From Diabrotica undecimpunctata (lineage: Eukaryota; Arthropoda; Insecta; Coleoptera; Chrysomelidae): a stretch of 64,000 nucleotides of DNA. The notes beneath the pieces are model-generated. The model was given only the letters and a program-made list of their open reading frames with translations, was not told the DNA's origin and did no database searches. Each line of letters starts with the position of its first letter. The first letter of the stretch is position 1. The stretch covers positions 22,594,741-22,658,740 of the forward strand of contig NC_092805.1 in assembly GCF_040954645.1 (NCBI RefSeq), given 5' to 3'. Both the position numbers and the translations under genes were made by a program. Shown here piece by piece: positions 32,471 through 43,504 of this stretch.

Positions 32471-33806
32471 TCTCTGCGGTATTGTTCAATTTTTACAAAA
32501 GAAATAATTGTAGTATGACTCAAAGGGACAATGTTTGTAATAAAAGTCAACGGTTTTATCAAAAGTTTTATTTTGTTTCTTTTTCTGTGCCTTTGCCGTT
32601 TATCCATAAATTCGTCGGATTAAAGGTCGCGGCATATTATCGTGCACGTAGCGTTTCGGGCACGTAGCGTTTCCACTCCAGCAATTGGGCTGCGCGTTCA
32701 CATTTTCATACATAGAACGTTTCAGTTTGGTTCGGTGAAGATATGATCTCGCCTTTCTCGACAAAAATTATGTGCAATTGCTCTTCTACTTAACGATGAA
32801 GAATGAAAAACTGTGTTAAAAAGAAGGTTTGAAGTACATCCAATGCTAAGAGAAAGGAAGAAGGAATGTGAATACTGGACTTAATACAGAGAATTAATTG
32901 ATGACGATGAAAAATATTATAGATATTTTAGAATGAATAGGATTCAGTTTAAATATGTTTTAAATTTAATTTCACCTTCAGTTAAAAACAAAATACTACA
33001 TTTAACGAAGCCATACATATCAAACTAAAAAGTATTTTTAAAAAGAAGAGGTTTACTTCCGTACAAAAGTTCTAATTGTTTATCACTTCCGTGATTAATT
33101 GTCACAAAGCAATAAAAATACATGCATAAATGACAAAATAGCCTCAAAATTTCTTTTTTTTAAATACTTTGTATAAAAATCAAACAAATACCTAAATAAA
33201 CAAGAGGAAAACGACTGACATCTAATTCACCTTATCCTTACCAACCAGTTACGGCTCGTTACGTAGCCGTTGGCATCAGTAAACTATTGTTTTCAAATAT
33301 ACTGAACGGAAACGTTAAGTGTCTGAAACGCTATGTTCCGGACAGTGTGCGTTGTTCATATTTAGAACCATTTAAATTATATTTTTCGGAAACTAAACGA
33401 TATGTGCTGGAAACGCAACGTGCACGATAATATGCCACGACCTTTATAAGGCAGGGATCATTTTCACTCTAAGCAGGGATTTAACCTGTCAGGAATATAG
33501 AAAATTATTCATATTCAGATGTCAAGATTGTTTACCTTTCCCTTTATTAAGCGTTTTATATTTAAAACCATTCGATATTTAAAATTATCTCTAAGCTCTA
33601 ACTCTAGCTAAGATAGTAGCAATATTTTTATTTCTTAACTTAACTACAATTGAATTAAGTGCTGTTCATTTGATTATCATATGTGGTAATTAAATGGTTA
33701 ACAAGAATATTCAATTGTGTTTATGAGACAGATACGACACCGCAAACTTGGTTTAAATCAACGTTTGTAGTATTACCGAAAAATATTAGTGCAAAACACT
33801 ACATTG
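32200..33806. repeat. Tandem duplication, copy 2 (with PIF/Harbinger insertion)
   Basis: Second copy of the 830-base unit described for 27603-31425. It lacks the gypsy element (the unbroken sequence reads CATTCGATATTTAAAATTAT near 33570) but carries its own insertion at 32624-33443. Confidence 0.8.
32624..33443 (+). mobile_element. PIF/Harbinger derivative
   Basis: Inverted ends AGGTCGCGGCATATTATCGT and the inverse of AGGTCGTGGCATATTATCGT, about 35 bases each, flanked by TAA/TTA as expected for this superfamily. The plus strand at about 32840-33020 reads RFEVHPMLRERKKECEYW, then DDDEKYYRYFRMNRIQFKYV, the N-terminal signature of Harbinger transposases. The DDE core and the Myb-like partner gene are absent. 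It is missing from copy 1 of the duplication, so it arrived after the duplication. Confidence 0.85.
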
Positions 33807-33847
33807 AAACAGTATCAAAATAGAGAGGGATTATATTATTTATAAAT

Positions 33848-34051
33848 TTGTTAAATCTGTACCCAGAAAATATATTTAATGAAACCATAGATGATATAGA
33901 TGGAGTATGTAAAACGAGGAAAATTGAATATTGTCAGGATGATACGGTGATCTTATGTAATAGTTATGAAAGTCTCCAAAGCCTAATTGTCTCGGATGAC
34001 AGATTAGGTATAATATTAATAAAGAAATCATTGAAAGAAGAGAGACTATAG
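33848..34051 (+). pseudogene. LINE RT remnant
   Basis: Frame with LNLYPENIFNETIDDIDGV and a decayed CQDDTVILCNSYESLQSLI, which corresponds to the FNLYSExIF and YADDTVIL blocks of endonuclease-RT LINEs (YADD changed to CQDD). No further domains. Confidence 0.7.
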
Positions 34052-34089
34052 TATATTTAGATACAGCGATAATTGCTATAATCTATTTC

Positions 34090-36360
34090 TAATGAGTGTA
34101 GAGTAATAAAATCTCATGAAGTATTCAAAAGCGCTACAGGGTAATCCGTCAATAAATTCCGTCCGCATTGCAAAATTCTGTCGTTTCATAAAGAGCAGGT
34201 AGGTATCACCCTGTTTTAAGGGATTAGTCCATTGTTATCGACAGATAAACACTGAGCCAGAGGCGCGCTAGTGGGTTAATTGACAAAAGAATATGCATTC
34301 TTAAAAATCATATTAAAGGAAATAAAAATGTAATACAGCAGAACAGTGTTATTAAAAAAATATAAAATGTAACAATAAAATATATACGAACCGAAATCGG
34401 GAAATACTCACAAACACACACGAATGAACTTTACATATTGAAACACTTGTGGGGAGTTTAAATCAATTTATTCACAAAAACTACAAAAACTTTACTGGAT
34501 ACGTTATTACAATTCTACATCACTATAGTCTTCATCCGAAGAACTGTCATCATCCCCTGGTGTTATAATTATAGGGTCAACCACCTGATCGACCAAGTTG
34601 TCCAGTTCCCACATTTTATCTTCCTCTTTTAAAACATGCTGGATTGCTTTTTGCCAGTTTTCTGATGTGATTTCCATAATGGCTTGATCAAATAATACCT
34701 TGACATCTTTCATTTTAAATGTGGTATTGTGCCTTGCAACATATCTTTTAACTTGTGCCCATATAAGTTCTATGGGATTTAATTCGCAATGATATGGCGG
34801 TAGGCGTAGCACAGTTACTTTATACTTTTCTGCTACATCTTCTACGGCATATTTTATGAAGCGAGATTTATGTTGTTTTACTACGGCTAGTAGTTCCTTC
34901 ATTATTGAATTCGTCTCAAACTGAATACCTTTATTTGACAGCCAGTTAATAATTTCTTGCTTTCTCCAAGCTGAAGTTGGTACCTTCTCTATGTGCCTTG
35001 AATGGTAGCTTGCATTATCCATAACCACGACCGAATCAGCTGGAAGAAATTTTAACATTTCCCCGAAGTAGTCTTCGAAGACATCCGAATTCATGTCCTC
35101 ATGATAATCTCCCGTCCGACACGACTCAAAGCTTAACAAACCTTCTTTTAAAAATCCTTCTTCGCTTCCAATGTGAGCAATTATAAGCCTCTTCCCTTTT
35201 CCCGAAGGCACTTTAATACCCGTCGAAAGGCCTTCTATGAAAGCTTGGCGAGCACTTGTTACATTTTTATCTTGCCACATTTTTTGGACTATATAACCTT
35301 CGTTTATCCACGTCTCATCAAGATAAAAAATTTTCTTGTGCTCTCTGCGGTACTGTTTTATAGTTCTCAAATATTTGCTTCTCCAGCAAATGATTTCATC
35401 ACTTTCCAGTAATAGTGCCTTTCGATTGTGCTTTTCCCAGGAAAAATTCATACTTTTTAAAGTTTTCCATAAAAGTTTTCTGGATATCAAAGGAATATCG
35501 TTATCTTGGCTTATCTCCATTAGTATTTTGTCAAGGGTGGGTATTTCCTTTTTAAAATAAAACGAATGAACTTTTCTTCGAATGTCACGTTTGGTGTCTT
35601 CACCTAAGATTTTTATTGGTCTTCCTGATTTTCTCTTGCATGGACTTAACTGGCCTGATATCTTTCTTTCTCGCAATAATTTAAAAATCGTGGACTGTCC
35701 AATTCCAGTCATTCGGGCACATCGCTCAACACTTTCTTGCACAGACAAACTAGGGTGATCGTGTTTTATGCAATCATATACATTTAAAATTATAACTTTT
35801 TCACTAACAGATAGCGGAGAATTTTTTACACCTCTTTTCTTTGGAGTAAATGTCGCCATTTTATAACTTTTTCACTATTTCTATATCACAATATTACTGT
35901 ACGTTTAATTGGTGTAGTAACAATTACTAACTCGAATGTCGAATGATAATAATAAAATAAAAGAGGGATTATAATGAAAGTGTAAGTAAAACCTCATTAC
36001 GCGTTATTAGTCTTCATGTTGATTTATTTTAGTTCTTAGTAATATTAGGAGGTGCGTCATACCCTTATCAGTTTCTTCTAATGCTTTTATTCGTTCAGTA
36101 AGGAAGTGAATTTGTTTTTATAAATAAAAATGTAATTAGCTTTAATGACCATATAATGGAATACGAGTTTGAAGAATAAGTTAATCGAAATATTAAATAA
36201 AATTGGTTATCACAAAATATCCAAAATATGATATTTTGAGGTACATCAATTTTTGACGACGAAGTTGACATCCGTCCATTTGCCTACGCCCATGACGACA
36301 CCGAAATTCAGGCAAATTTTATGACACTTCATGATTTATTACTCTACACTCATTTGAAAC
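34090..36360 (-). mobile_element. DNA transposon carrying a DD82E transposase
   Basis: AATGAGTGTAGAGTAATAAA occurs near 34090-34110 and in inverse orientation near 36335-36355, extended by TCATGAAGT and GCTATAAT-type matches (about 45 bases in all). The pair brackets the intact transposase gene on the minus strand. Neither the outer ends nor a TA target duplication could be fixed, so the borders are approximate and the inverted pair might instead be an older repeat. Confidence 0.55.
34507..35859 (-). CDS. Intact Tc1/mariner/IS630-superfamily transposase, DD82E
   Basis: 450 codons, ATG to stop without interruption. The N-terminus (about 15-80) has a helix-turn-helix with GIGQSTIFKLLRE and a basic SPCKRKSGRP linker. 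The DDE domain shows FYLDETWINEGY (Asp181), VVVMDNASYHS (Asp281) and HCELNPIELIWAQVKRYV (Glu364). The spacing is 99 residues between the aspartates and 82 between the second Asp and the Glu, far longer than the 34-41 of ordinary Tc1/mariner families; the extra segment covers about residues 290-345. The C-terminus is acidic (DDDSSSDEDYSDVEL). All three catalytic residues and the frame are intact, in contrast to every neighbour. A mobile enzyme is the simplest reading. Domestication is possible but there is no evidence for it here. Confidence 0.9.
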   Translation of the reverse strand: MATFTPKKRGVKNSPLSVSEKVIILNVYDCIKHDHPSLSVQESVERCARMTGIGQSTIFKLLRERKISGQLSPCKRKSGRPIKILGEDTKRDIRRKVHSFYFKKEIPTLDKILMEISQDNDIPLISRKLLWKTLKSMNFSWEKHNRKALLLESDEIICWRSKYLRTIKQYRREHKKIFYLDETWINEGYIVQKMWQDKNVTSARQAFIEGLSTGIKVPSGKGKRLIIAHIGSEEGFLKEGLLSFESCRTGDYHEDMNSDVFEDYFGEMLKFLPADSVVVMDNASYHSRHIEKVPTSAWRKQEIINWLSNKGIQFETNSIMKELLAVVKQHKSRFIKYAVEDVAEKYKVTVLRLPPYHCELNPIELIWAQVKRYVARHNTTFKMKDVKVLFDQAIMEITSENWQKAIQHVLKEEDKMWELDNLVDQVVDPIIITPGDDDSSSDEDYSDVEL

Positions 36361-36774
36361 CAATTATAGCTGAAACCATTTTTTTGACATTACGAACCAT
36401 CTAACGAAGAACCAATTATATATTATAGGCCAATTAATGAGCCAGGACAACACATATTAAGTGTTAAAACTAATAATTCAGGGAAAATACCTGGAAGAAG
36501 AAAAATATCCTAGTTAAAGAGTCTAAGTATATGGTTTCAAACAAATGCTATAAAGATTTTCCGCGTCGCTACAAATAAAATAAGAACAAAGCTTTTGTTT
36601 TTCTAAATATTGCCAGTTGTCCGCAGTCAAAGGAAACCAACAGCACACACACAAATATTGCCAGTTTTAACAACTTTAGATCGTTCAATTTTCTTATATA
36701 TCTCAATAAACATGTAATAACATTTCTTTAGCGTGTTAAATGTTCGATAAATGTTTTTTGTTGTTTTTTTAATA
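36361..36774. other. Spacer, nothing recognised
   Basis: AT-rich sequence between two DNA transposons. Confidence 0.3.
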
Positions 36775-38099
36775 CACTGGGGTGCAAAATTAACCGGACA
36801 TTGAAATCTGCAAAAAAACAAAAATTTTTTTTTTTTTAAATATAAATATTTTTTATGGAAAACGATATTTAGTAGAGTGTACTACCTCCATGAGCCCTAA
36901 TTACGGCTCTCATTTGAGAGATTTGCTCCCATTCGTCACGAACTGCTTGCTCTAAATCATTCATGGTTTTAAACCCACCATGTTTACGTCGAATACGTCG
37001 TTAGAGAATATCCCATGCATAGTCTGTTGGATTTAGGTCTGCACTCCTTGGGGGCCATGGTAATAAACGAATCTTAACTTCATCCAAATAATCCCGTGTT
37101 ATTCTTACGATGTGAGTACGAGCATTATCTTGCATCAGAAAGTTTTCTCCAACAAATGGGTCAAATGACACTACATGTTCTTCCAAACATTGCTGAATAT
37201 ACCGTTGAGCGTTCAAATTGCCCACTTGAGTTGTAACAAGTACTGTATAAGCCTCTAGGAAAATGCCTGCCCACACCATTCTACCAACTCCACCAAATTG
37301 AACTCTCGGAGTAAAACAACATTGCTGATAACGTTCACCAGCTCTTTTCTATATCCTAGACCGCCCATCTGATGAGTATCTGTTAAATCTTGATTCATCT
37401 GTGAAAAGCACAGCACTCCAATCGTCAAGACCCCAATTAAGATGTTCGCGAGCGAGGTGTAAACGTTGCCTCCGATGATCTGCTGTTAATAAAGGTCCCG
37501 TGACAGGTATTCTGGACCTTAATCCATATTCATTTAAGCGTCTTCGAACGGTTTAAACTGAAACTGTGTTTCTATGGACATCGTTTAATCGTTGAACAAG
37601 TACTAGTGCTGATCTTCAACTTGACTTGTGGTTCTTCGTCTACCTTGACCTGCCCTCCTGGTGTATTGTCCTATTTCCCGAAATCTTTGTATTGCATCAA
37701 ACACTGTACTTCGAGAAATTCCTAAAGCATTTGTGATGTAACGAATGCTCCGTCTATCATCCTGTAAAGCAACAGCTTGTGCTACTTCTTCTGGTGTCAT
37801 AATTTTTTTAATGCAAGTTTTAAACAAGAGACAATACAAAAACCTACAGCCGAACTTATAATTAGGTACAGTACCACAATAAAGTTAAATTAATACTAAA
37901 CCACTATTTCACATCAATAAAAAAACGTATCTATAAAAGTGTTGTTGATTGCACAAAACATCTAAACAGGTTCAAATTAGAAAAAACGTTATCACTAATA
38001 AGGCATAAAATACAATTCAAACAAATTAAGCAAGTTTTGATCTAAACACCAACAAAAAACAAAAAAGTCCGAGTATCCGGTTAATTTTGTACCCCAGTG
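36775..38099 (-). mobile_element. Tc1-like element with intact ends
   Basis: Starts CACTGGGGTGCAAAATTAAC and ends with the inverse of CACTGGGGTACAAAATTAAC (one difference in the first 24 bases), with the TA target duplication at 36773-36774 and 38100-38101. It is 1325 bases long and carries one decayed transposase gene on the minus strand. The ends look usable by an active transposase of the same family. Confidence 0.92.
36885..37839 (-). pseudogene. Tc1-like transposase, frameshifted
   Basis: The frame starting near 37803 (MTPEEVAQAVALQDD) gives a helix-turn-helix with ALGISRSTVFDAIQRF. A broken middle contains a decayed first acidic block near 37400 (VLFTDESRFN). 37001-37279 then reads MVWAGIFLEA, FLMQDNARTHIV and PWPPRSADLNPTDYAWD, and the C-terminus reads EWEQISQM and AHGGSTLY. 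The third catalytic residue, normally Glu in NPIEH, is Asp in NPTDY. Several stops between the blocks make it non-functional. Confidence 0.88.
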
Positions 38100-38101
38100 T
38101 A

Positions 38102-38700
38102 TCTTCACTACTTGATCTTGCAATAATTACAGTATTATTTGGGCCTAAAAATTGTTAGTGTTCTTCAATATATATTTTTTAATTTACTCCAACTCAGCAA
38201 ACATTTTTCATACGTATAAAATGTTCAAAACATAGTTCTCTTCCTAAATACACAATAAATACAACTATACAATCGTTAAATATGTTTTTTTATTCTAATT
38301 TTTTGCTACTGCATTCAAATGAGTTGAGGTCGGTTCCATGTTGTCAAAATTCGTATTGCTATAAATACTTTTCAAGATGGTTAAACGCAAGGTCAACTGT
38401 ATGTCCCCTGTAGGTTATCGGCATATTAATTTAAATTTGTTCTCCAATCTGGTTTTTATTGCTGATATTATACAATATAAAAGGGTGAACACTTGTTTTA
38501 AAGAAAATTTGTAATCATGAACTAAAAATAATTTTTTCAAATCTGTTAACTTTCTTCACAAACTGTTGGAAATCATAAGTAAAAAAGTTTATTCAGAAAC
38601 AAATATAAACTTTGTCTTTTAAAATTTTTATGTAGTTATATTGTCTTCTTTTCTTCAACGTTGCTTCTTATTCTGTTTGATTATTATCCCGTAGGATTTA
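38102..38700. other. AT-rich spacer
   Basis: No gene or repeat recognised. Confidence 0.4.
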
Positions 38701-40200
38701 CTTCTTCCTCTTGGTGACTTATCATCATCATCAGTGGCGTTACAGCTCTTTATGAGCCAAAGCCTTCTTCAGAACAATCCTCCATTCGCCCCTGTTTCTG
38801 GCAACTCTTCTCCATGCTCTAATTCCGATAGACTTCAAATCATTTTCTAGGTTGTCTTGGTACCTAAGTCTCGGTCTTCCTCTTCTTCGTTGTCCGATCG
38901 GCCCTCTTCGGTCAAAAACTTTTCTGACTATGGCATCTTCCTCTCGTCTGATTACATGACCTATCCATCTGAGGCGTGCTACCTTAATGAATTTTACAAC
39001 GTCAGGTTCTCCAAATCTTCTATACAACTCAAAATTCTAACACATGTGCCACAAACCTTGTTTTTTTATGCCTCCATATATTCGTCTTAGTATTTTTCGC
39101 TCAAAACGTTTGAGCAATTCTTGGTCATTCTGTGTTAGTATTCAAGTTTCTGAACCATATGTTAGCACTGGTCTTATTAGTGTTTTGTATACATAGTAAC
39201 ACTTATTGGCGAGTATAACGAGTTGCGATATAAGCGAGCTTATAACCATAGTAACAATTATACTTATTATTCTTCCTTTGATTTCTTCACTGACGTTGTT
39301 ATCTTTGGTTAGCAGCGACCCTAAGTATATGAAGGTGTCAACACCTTCCAGTTCTAGGTCATCAATTATTATTCGTGTAGGTGTCGGGTTGCTTGACCTA
39401 GTGCAACACATATATTTGGTCTTTTGAACATTTATATTTAGTCCCATTCTGTGTGCAGATGCTCTTAACGACCGAAATGCTTCAGTCAGAGATTCTGTGG
39501 ACCTACCTATGATGTCTATATCATCTGCGTATCCGACAATTTGTACTGATTTGTTAAAGATAGTACCATTCGTAGTAATCTGCGACTCTCGAATTATTTT
39601 TTCTAATGCCAGGTTAAATAAGAGACACGATAGTCCATCACCCTGTCTTAGTCCATTTTTGCAATGGAAGGGTCTTGAAAGATCGTTTTGGATTTTTACC
39701 ATGCTCTCTGCACCTCTGAGTGTAAGTTCAGTTAACCGGACAAGATCAAACGGAATGCGAAATTCTACCATAGCAAGTAGAAGTTTATTTCTATTAACGG
39801 AGTCATATGCGGCTTTGAAAACAAATATGTGGTGGGTGTCGATGCCGGACTCTAGGGTTTTTTCAAGGATCTGCCTCACTGTAAATATCTGGTCCGTTGT
39901 TGATTTTGTTGACGGAAACCGCATTGATATCCTCCCACTATTTGTTCGGCGTAGGGGAGGAGTCTTTTGTACAAAACTCTTGGTGACTTACATTGGGCAA
40001 TTCCATTCTGTTTTCTGCCCTTCTACTAATGTAGCTACCATTCTTCCTTTTTATCCTGTATCCACCCATTTATTTCTGATTTCATTACTCCTTGTTTTGT
40101 CTATTAATGTATTTCCTGTCATTCTTTTTAGAATTGTTATTTCATTTGTTTCTTACACGTTTTTCTTTCTGTTTATCTTGTATTTTTTTTCAGAATATTG
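38690..40200 (-). pseudogene. LINE B remnant, split by LINE D
   Basis: The minus strand at about 39991-40160 reads decayed LINE B (ILKRMTGNTLIDKTRSNEIR near 40085-40140). Its 3' end, a GAAGAAG-type tail, continues on the far side of the LINE D insertion at about 38690-38721. Little coding sequence survives. Confidence 0.55.
38722..39976 (-). mobile_element. LINE D, 1.26 kb, with 14-bp TSD
   Basis: The best preserved LINE D copy. The minus strand 39142-39924 reads STTDQIFTVRQILEKTLE, a LRQGDGLSCLLFNLALEKI block, VGYADDIDIIGRSTESL (YADD intact) and KTLIRPVLTYGSET. After a stop it continues with 38740-39027: RLRWIGHVIRREED, GQRRRGRPRLRYQDNLEN and a terminal AHKEL. The tail is TGATGATGATGA. The 14-base repeat CTCTTGGTGACTTA flanks it (38708-38721 and 39977-39990). 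The endonuclease is missing (5' truncation), and frameshifts occur near 39140 and 39925. Confidence 0.88.
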
Positions 40201-41188
40201 TTGTCATTTTATAAATTGATATCAAGACATTTAAATTTACATTTTAATTTCAAGTTTAAACCTTTTTGATTCTTTTTTCATGACTAGACTTTTAGTATTT
40301 TTTAAAGGCGATTTTTCATGTTTTACCGTTGATGGGAAACTTACGTAGTATCATTTAGATCGTCAGCATTATTTGCTATCAGAATTGCATCTAAAAGTAC
40401 TAAACTCTTCCGATTCTGTCCTTTAAAAGACTTTTTCCTTTTTGCTTTCCTTTATATAAGCAATTTTGCTTGTTCATTTGAGCGTTGTTGCGTCTATGGC
40501 AGATTGCTACTCCATCCGAAGTTCTCATCTTATTACAAGTAATAATCACTCCATCTGCAAATCAATATTCTATAGATACTATGTTTTTGTAATATTAAAT
40601 TTTCAACCTTTTTTTTAAAACGCTTATCAATACTGTTCCGGCTATTGTCCTGCCTTATGATAATGTGCTTGGTGACCGTTGAAAAAAAAGGACCATATAT
40701 GCGATCCTAACCCTGCTCTAAAGGTCTAAAGTGACTTCTGCTCCATGATTATAAGACGATATCGTTAATATTCTTTGGCACATTTAAATCACCAACGTAC
40801 ATATTGCTGCATTATTGCAAATAATAATCAATCCTATTAGGATTATATTTTTTATAATTTCGTGTTGTTTATTTTTGTATCTTGAACACGTAATTATTTA
40901 ATTATTTACCAGGTCGCTATAGCAACCTACATATTCAATGACACAAAAACAAATCATCAAGAGGTTCAAGGCTATACAAATTCTGCAGGTAGGTATAAGA
41001 TCATGGAGGAATATAAATATCAAGCATTTTCTAAAAAAAAATTTAATGCAAAAGTAGACACAGTAAATCCTGTTCTGCGAAGGTGTGACCACATCTTCTT
41101 AAAACCTCTAAGCAATTTAATAGCTACCTATATATATGTAGTTAAGTTGCGTTGAGGTTGAACTTCAAAATCCACTCATCTCAAGTGC
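40200..41188. other. AT-rich spacer
   Basis: Nothing recognised; short frames only. Confidence 0.4.
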
Positions 41189-41200
41189 ACCCTGTTAAGT

Positions 41201-41647
41201 CTTCTTCTTGTTCTTCTTTTTATATAGACATGACTCTGTTTGTTTTTCAATGTGCCTCCAGTAAGTTGTCGTTCCATCGTTTTTGTGTTCTTCCTACTGA
41301 TCGTCTTCCTATTGGGGAACCGTCTCTTGCCTTCTTTACTACTCTATTTGTTGTCATTCGGCTCATATGATCGTTCCATTCTACTCTTCTATTTCTTGTC
41401 CAGTTCTTGATGTTCTCCACCTTGCATCTACGTCGTATATCCGTACTTCTAGCTCTGTCCCATAGTGTCTTACCATAAATTTTTTTAAGTGTTTTCATCT
41501 CTGCTGTTTCTAACATCCTTTTTGTCCTCTCTGTGTCAGGTCTTGTTTCTGTCGCGTATGTCATTATTGGTCTGATGACTGTTTTGTAAATTCTGCCTTT
41601 CGTTTCTTTCCCGATATTTTTCCATATTGTTTCATTTAGGCAGCCTT
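41201..41647 (-). pseudogene. LINE B C-terminus, with 12-bp TSD
   Basis: The minus strand 41247-41564 reads MTYATETRPDTERTKRMLET, a MKTLKKIYGKTLWD block and SRMTTNRVVKKARDGSPIGR; the frame continues upstream as far as 41640. ACCCTGTTAAGT at 41189-41200 recurs at 42306-42317 and looks like the target duplication of a 1.1-kb insertion of which this is the 3' part. The rest of that interval is occupied by another retroposon. Confidence 0.75.
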
Positions 41648-42305
41648 TTTTTTTTTTGGAGGTGGAAAGGTTCTAAACCAACCATGCACCCCCGACCAGT
41701 CGCCTACCAACTAAAAACCACCCCTTCTTCGGACAAGGCACCCCCGGACGAGTTCAATCGGTGAACGAAACATTGAGATGCCTTGTGCAGTCTGAAAATT
41801 TGGGAGAAAATTGTAAAGGGGTTCTTACCTAAAAACGATAAGAACCACTTAAAATGATATGCAGAGACGGTAATTGTGGGGAAACAAAATATGGGTTCAT
41901 AAAAAGTGCAGGTGTGTTCAGCTTGACAAGGAAGGAATGTGAATTAAAAGAGGCATGAGGTCGTGAAAACTACGTACGTAATATAATTACAGATCTGGCT
42001 GTAAAGGTGCCGTCTATTCCGTCGTGCAGCCGAGCTGTAAAGAACTCATGACAGCGTATTATGTAATTTGTTACCTCAACCACCCTGTTCCTATCTCGCT
42101 CTTTCTAGCGTCTCCTTTTTCTTTATAATTTGCGTAATTATGTCGACAGTAACATCGTAGGATTCTTTGTTTTGCGTCGCTTTCTGTATCAGATTGTTGG
42201 GTGTTATCGCTCCTAGCCTTGATATTAGATTATTCCGTTCTCTTTGGAAAGTAGTGCCAGCAACCTACCAATGGTAAAAACAAATACTGCTCAAAGAAAC
42301 AATGT
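41648..42305 (-). mobile_element. Nested retroposon 3' end with poly(A)
   Basis: A T12 run at 41648-41659 is a poly(A) tail on the minus strand. It is preceded there by a conserved-looking, less AT-rich 150 bases (GGAGGTGGAAAGG, then CACCCCCGACCAGTCGCC on the plus strand), the style of a LINE 3' UTR. It starts inside LINE B after the GCL codons. Further upstream a weak frame (EVTNYIIRCHEFFTARLHDG) suggests a coding end, but no domain can be named. The 5' limit is uncertain. Confidence 0.5.
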
Positions 42306-42317
42306 ACCCTGTTAAGT

Positions 42318-43500
42318 AGACGTACTTATATGATGACTTACACAAGTTCATGACTTTTTTGAACTTTTCTTATTAGTTTTTGAAGGGGTGTATCACTATC
42401 ACGTCTATTATCTTCTATCTTTTCTTTCATTATTAGCTGTAGAAATTTATATCTGCATTGTTCAAATATATGTTCTAGGATATTTTGGGTATTTTGATAA
42501 ATTCTATGGCTTATTGTAAATCTTTCATTGCTTATATTACAAGTCATGGGGATTTCGCGAGAACTACTACTTGTAAGCTCCCCGACAATATAATCTCGGT
42601 GAGATTTTATTTGACTCTGCTATACCTAGGACTCTTGTATCAAGGTGGCATGGACCCCTTCTGTAGCAACTGGAAGTTCTGTGGAAGCTGTCTTACTGTG
42701 GTGAAGGTTCGCGTGTAGGATCCTGATTGGGATTATTGATACCTATTTGGACAGAGACAGAGTCCGCAACCATGGCCGCACGCTTTTTGGTTTCCTCTAC
42801 ATTTTTATTTGTGATTCAGAAAAGTCACTCATTTCTGCGTCCTCTTTTGTTCCGTGTCTCCATGTGTGCCCGTACCATGCCAATACTATAATCTTCCAGA
42901 GTTAGCCAGCTCTCTGGGATATCACTTAGGCAACACTTTTTCACTTTTGCCTTGGTACTATGAGTACGAGAGTATTACACCTCGGTATTGGGAAGTGTAG
43001 TAGTCGCAGAACAAATCTCATCGTATAATAAACCAGTTGTACTTTGGATATTTGCGCGCGCGTGTTTATGTTTGTGTGTCATGTGTCTATCTATAGTCGC
43101 ATATATGTCAATCTATAGTCGCATATACCCATAAAACTGTTCCTTATTAGCCATTAAGACGCACAGTGATAAAACGGCCTGTGAGTCCCTCGTGTACGCA
43201 CGAATGAATCAATGTTCTGTGAGCGATTTAGGTAGGATTTTAGCTTACTAATTATAGGATTAGAACATGTCGTGCTTTTGTCCCTGTTTAGGATTCTTAT
43301 TATCCTCTTCAGGGCTTGTGGTTGTTTTTATTGTGTTGTGTTGGGTGCACCTATGAGTGCAGCATAGATGGAAGTCTACGTGAGATGATTTTCTGAGCTG
43401 GAGGGATGAGGAGGTGACTATTTATCAGTTTTGCATGGATGATTTTCCAGTTTGAGAAGAAAAAGAAATACTACAAAAACTTTTTGTTAATTTATTTTTA
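42318..43500. other. Unassigned, mixed composition
   Basis: Contains possible decayed LINE sequence and two copies of CTATAGTCGCATATA near 43090-43130. No recognisable domain. Confidence 0.3.
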
Positions 43501-43504
43501 GTAG

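Noticed and set aside
39497..40219. 240-codon open frame on the plus strand
   Set aside because: Exactly antisense to the LINE D reverse transcriptase at 39142-39924 and the LINE B remnant beyond it; the minus strand carries the conserved motifs.
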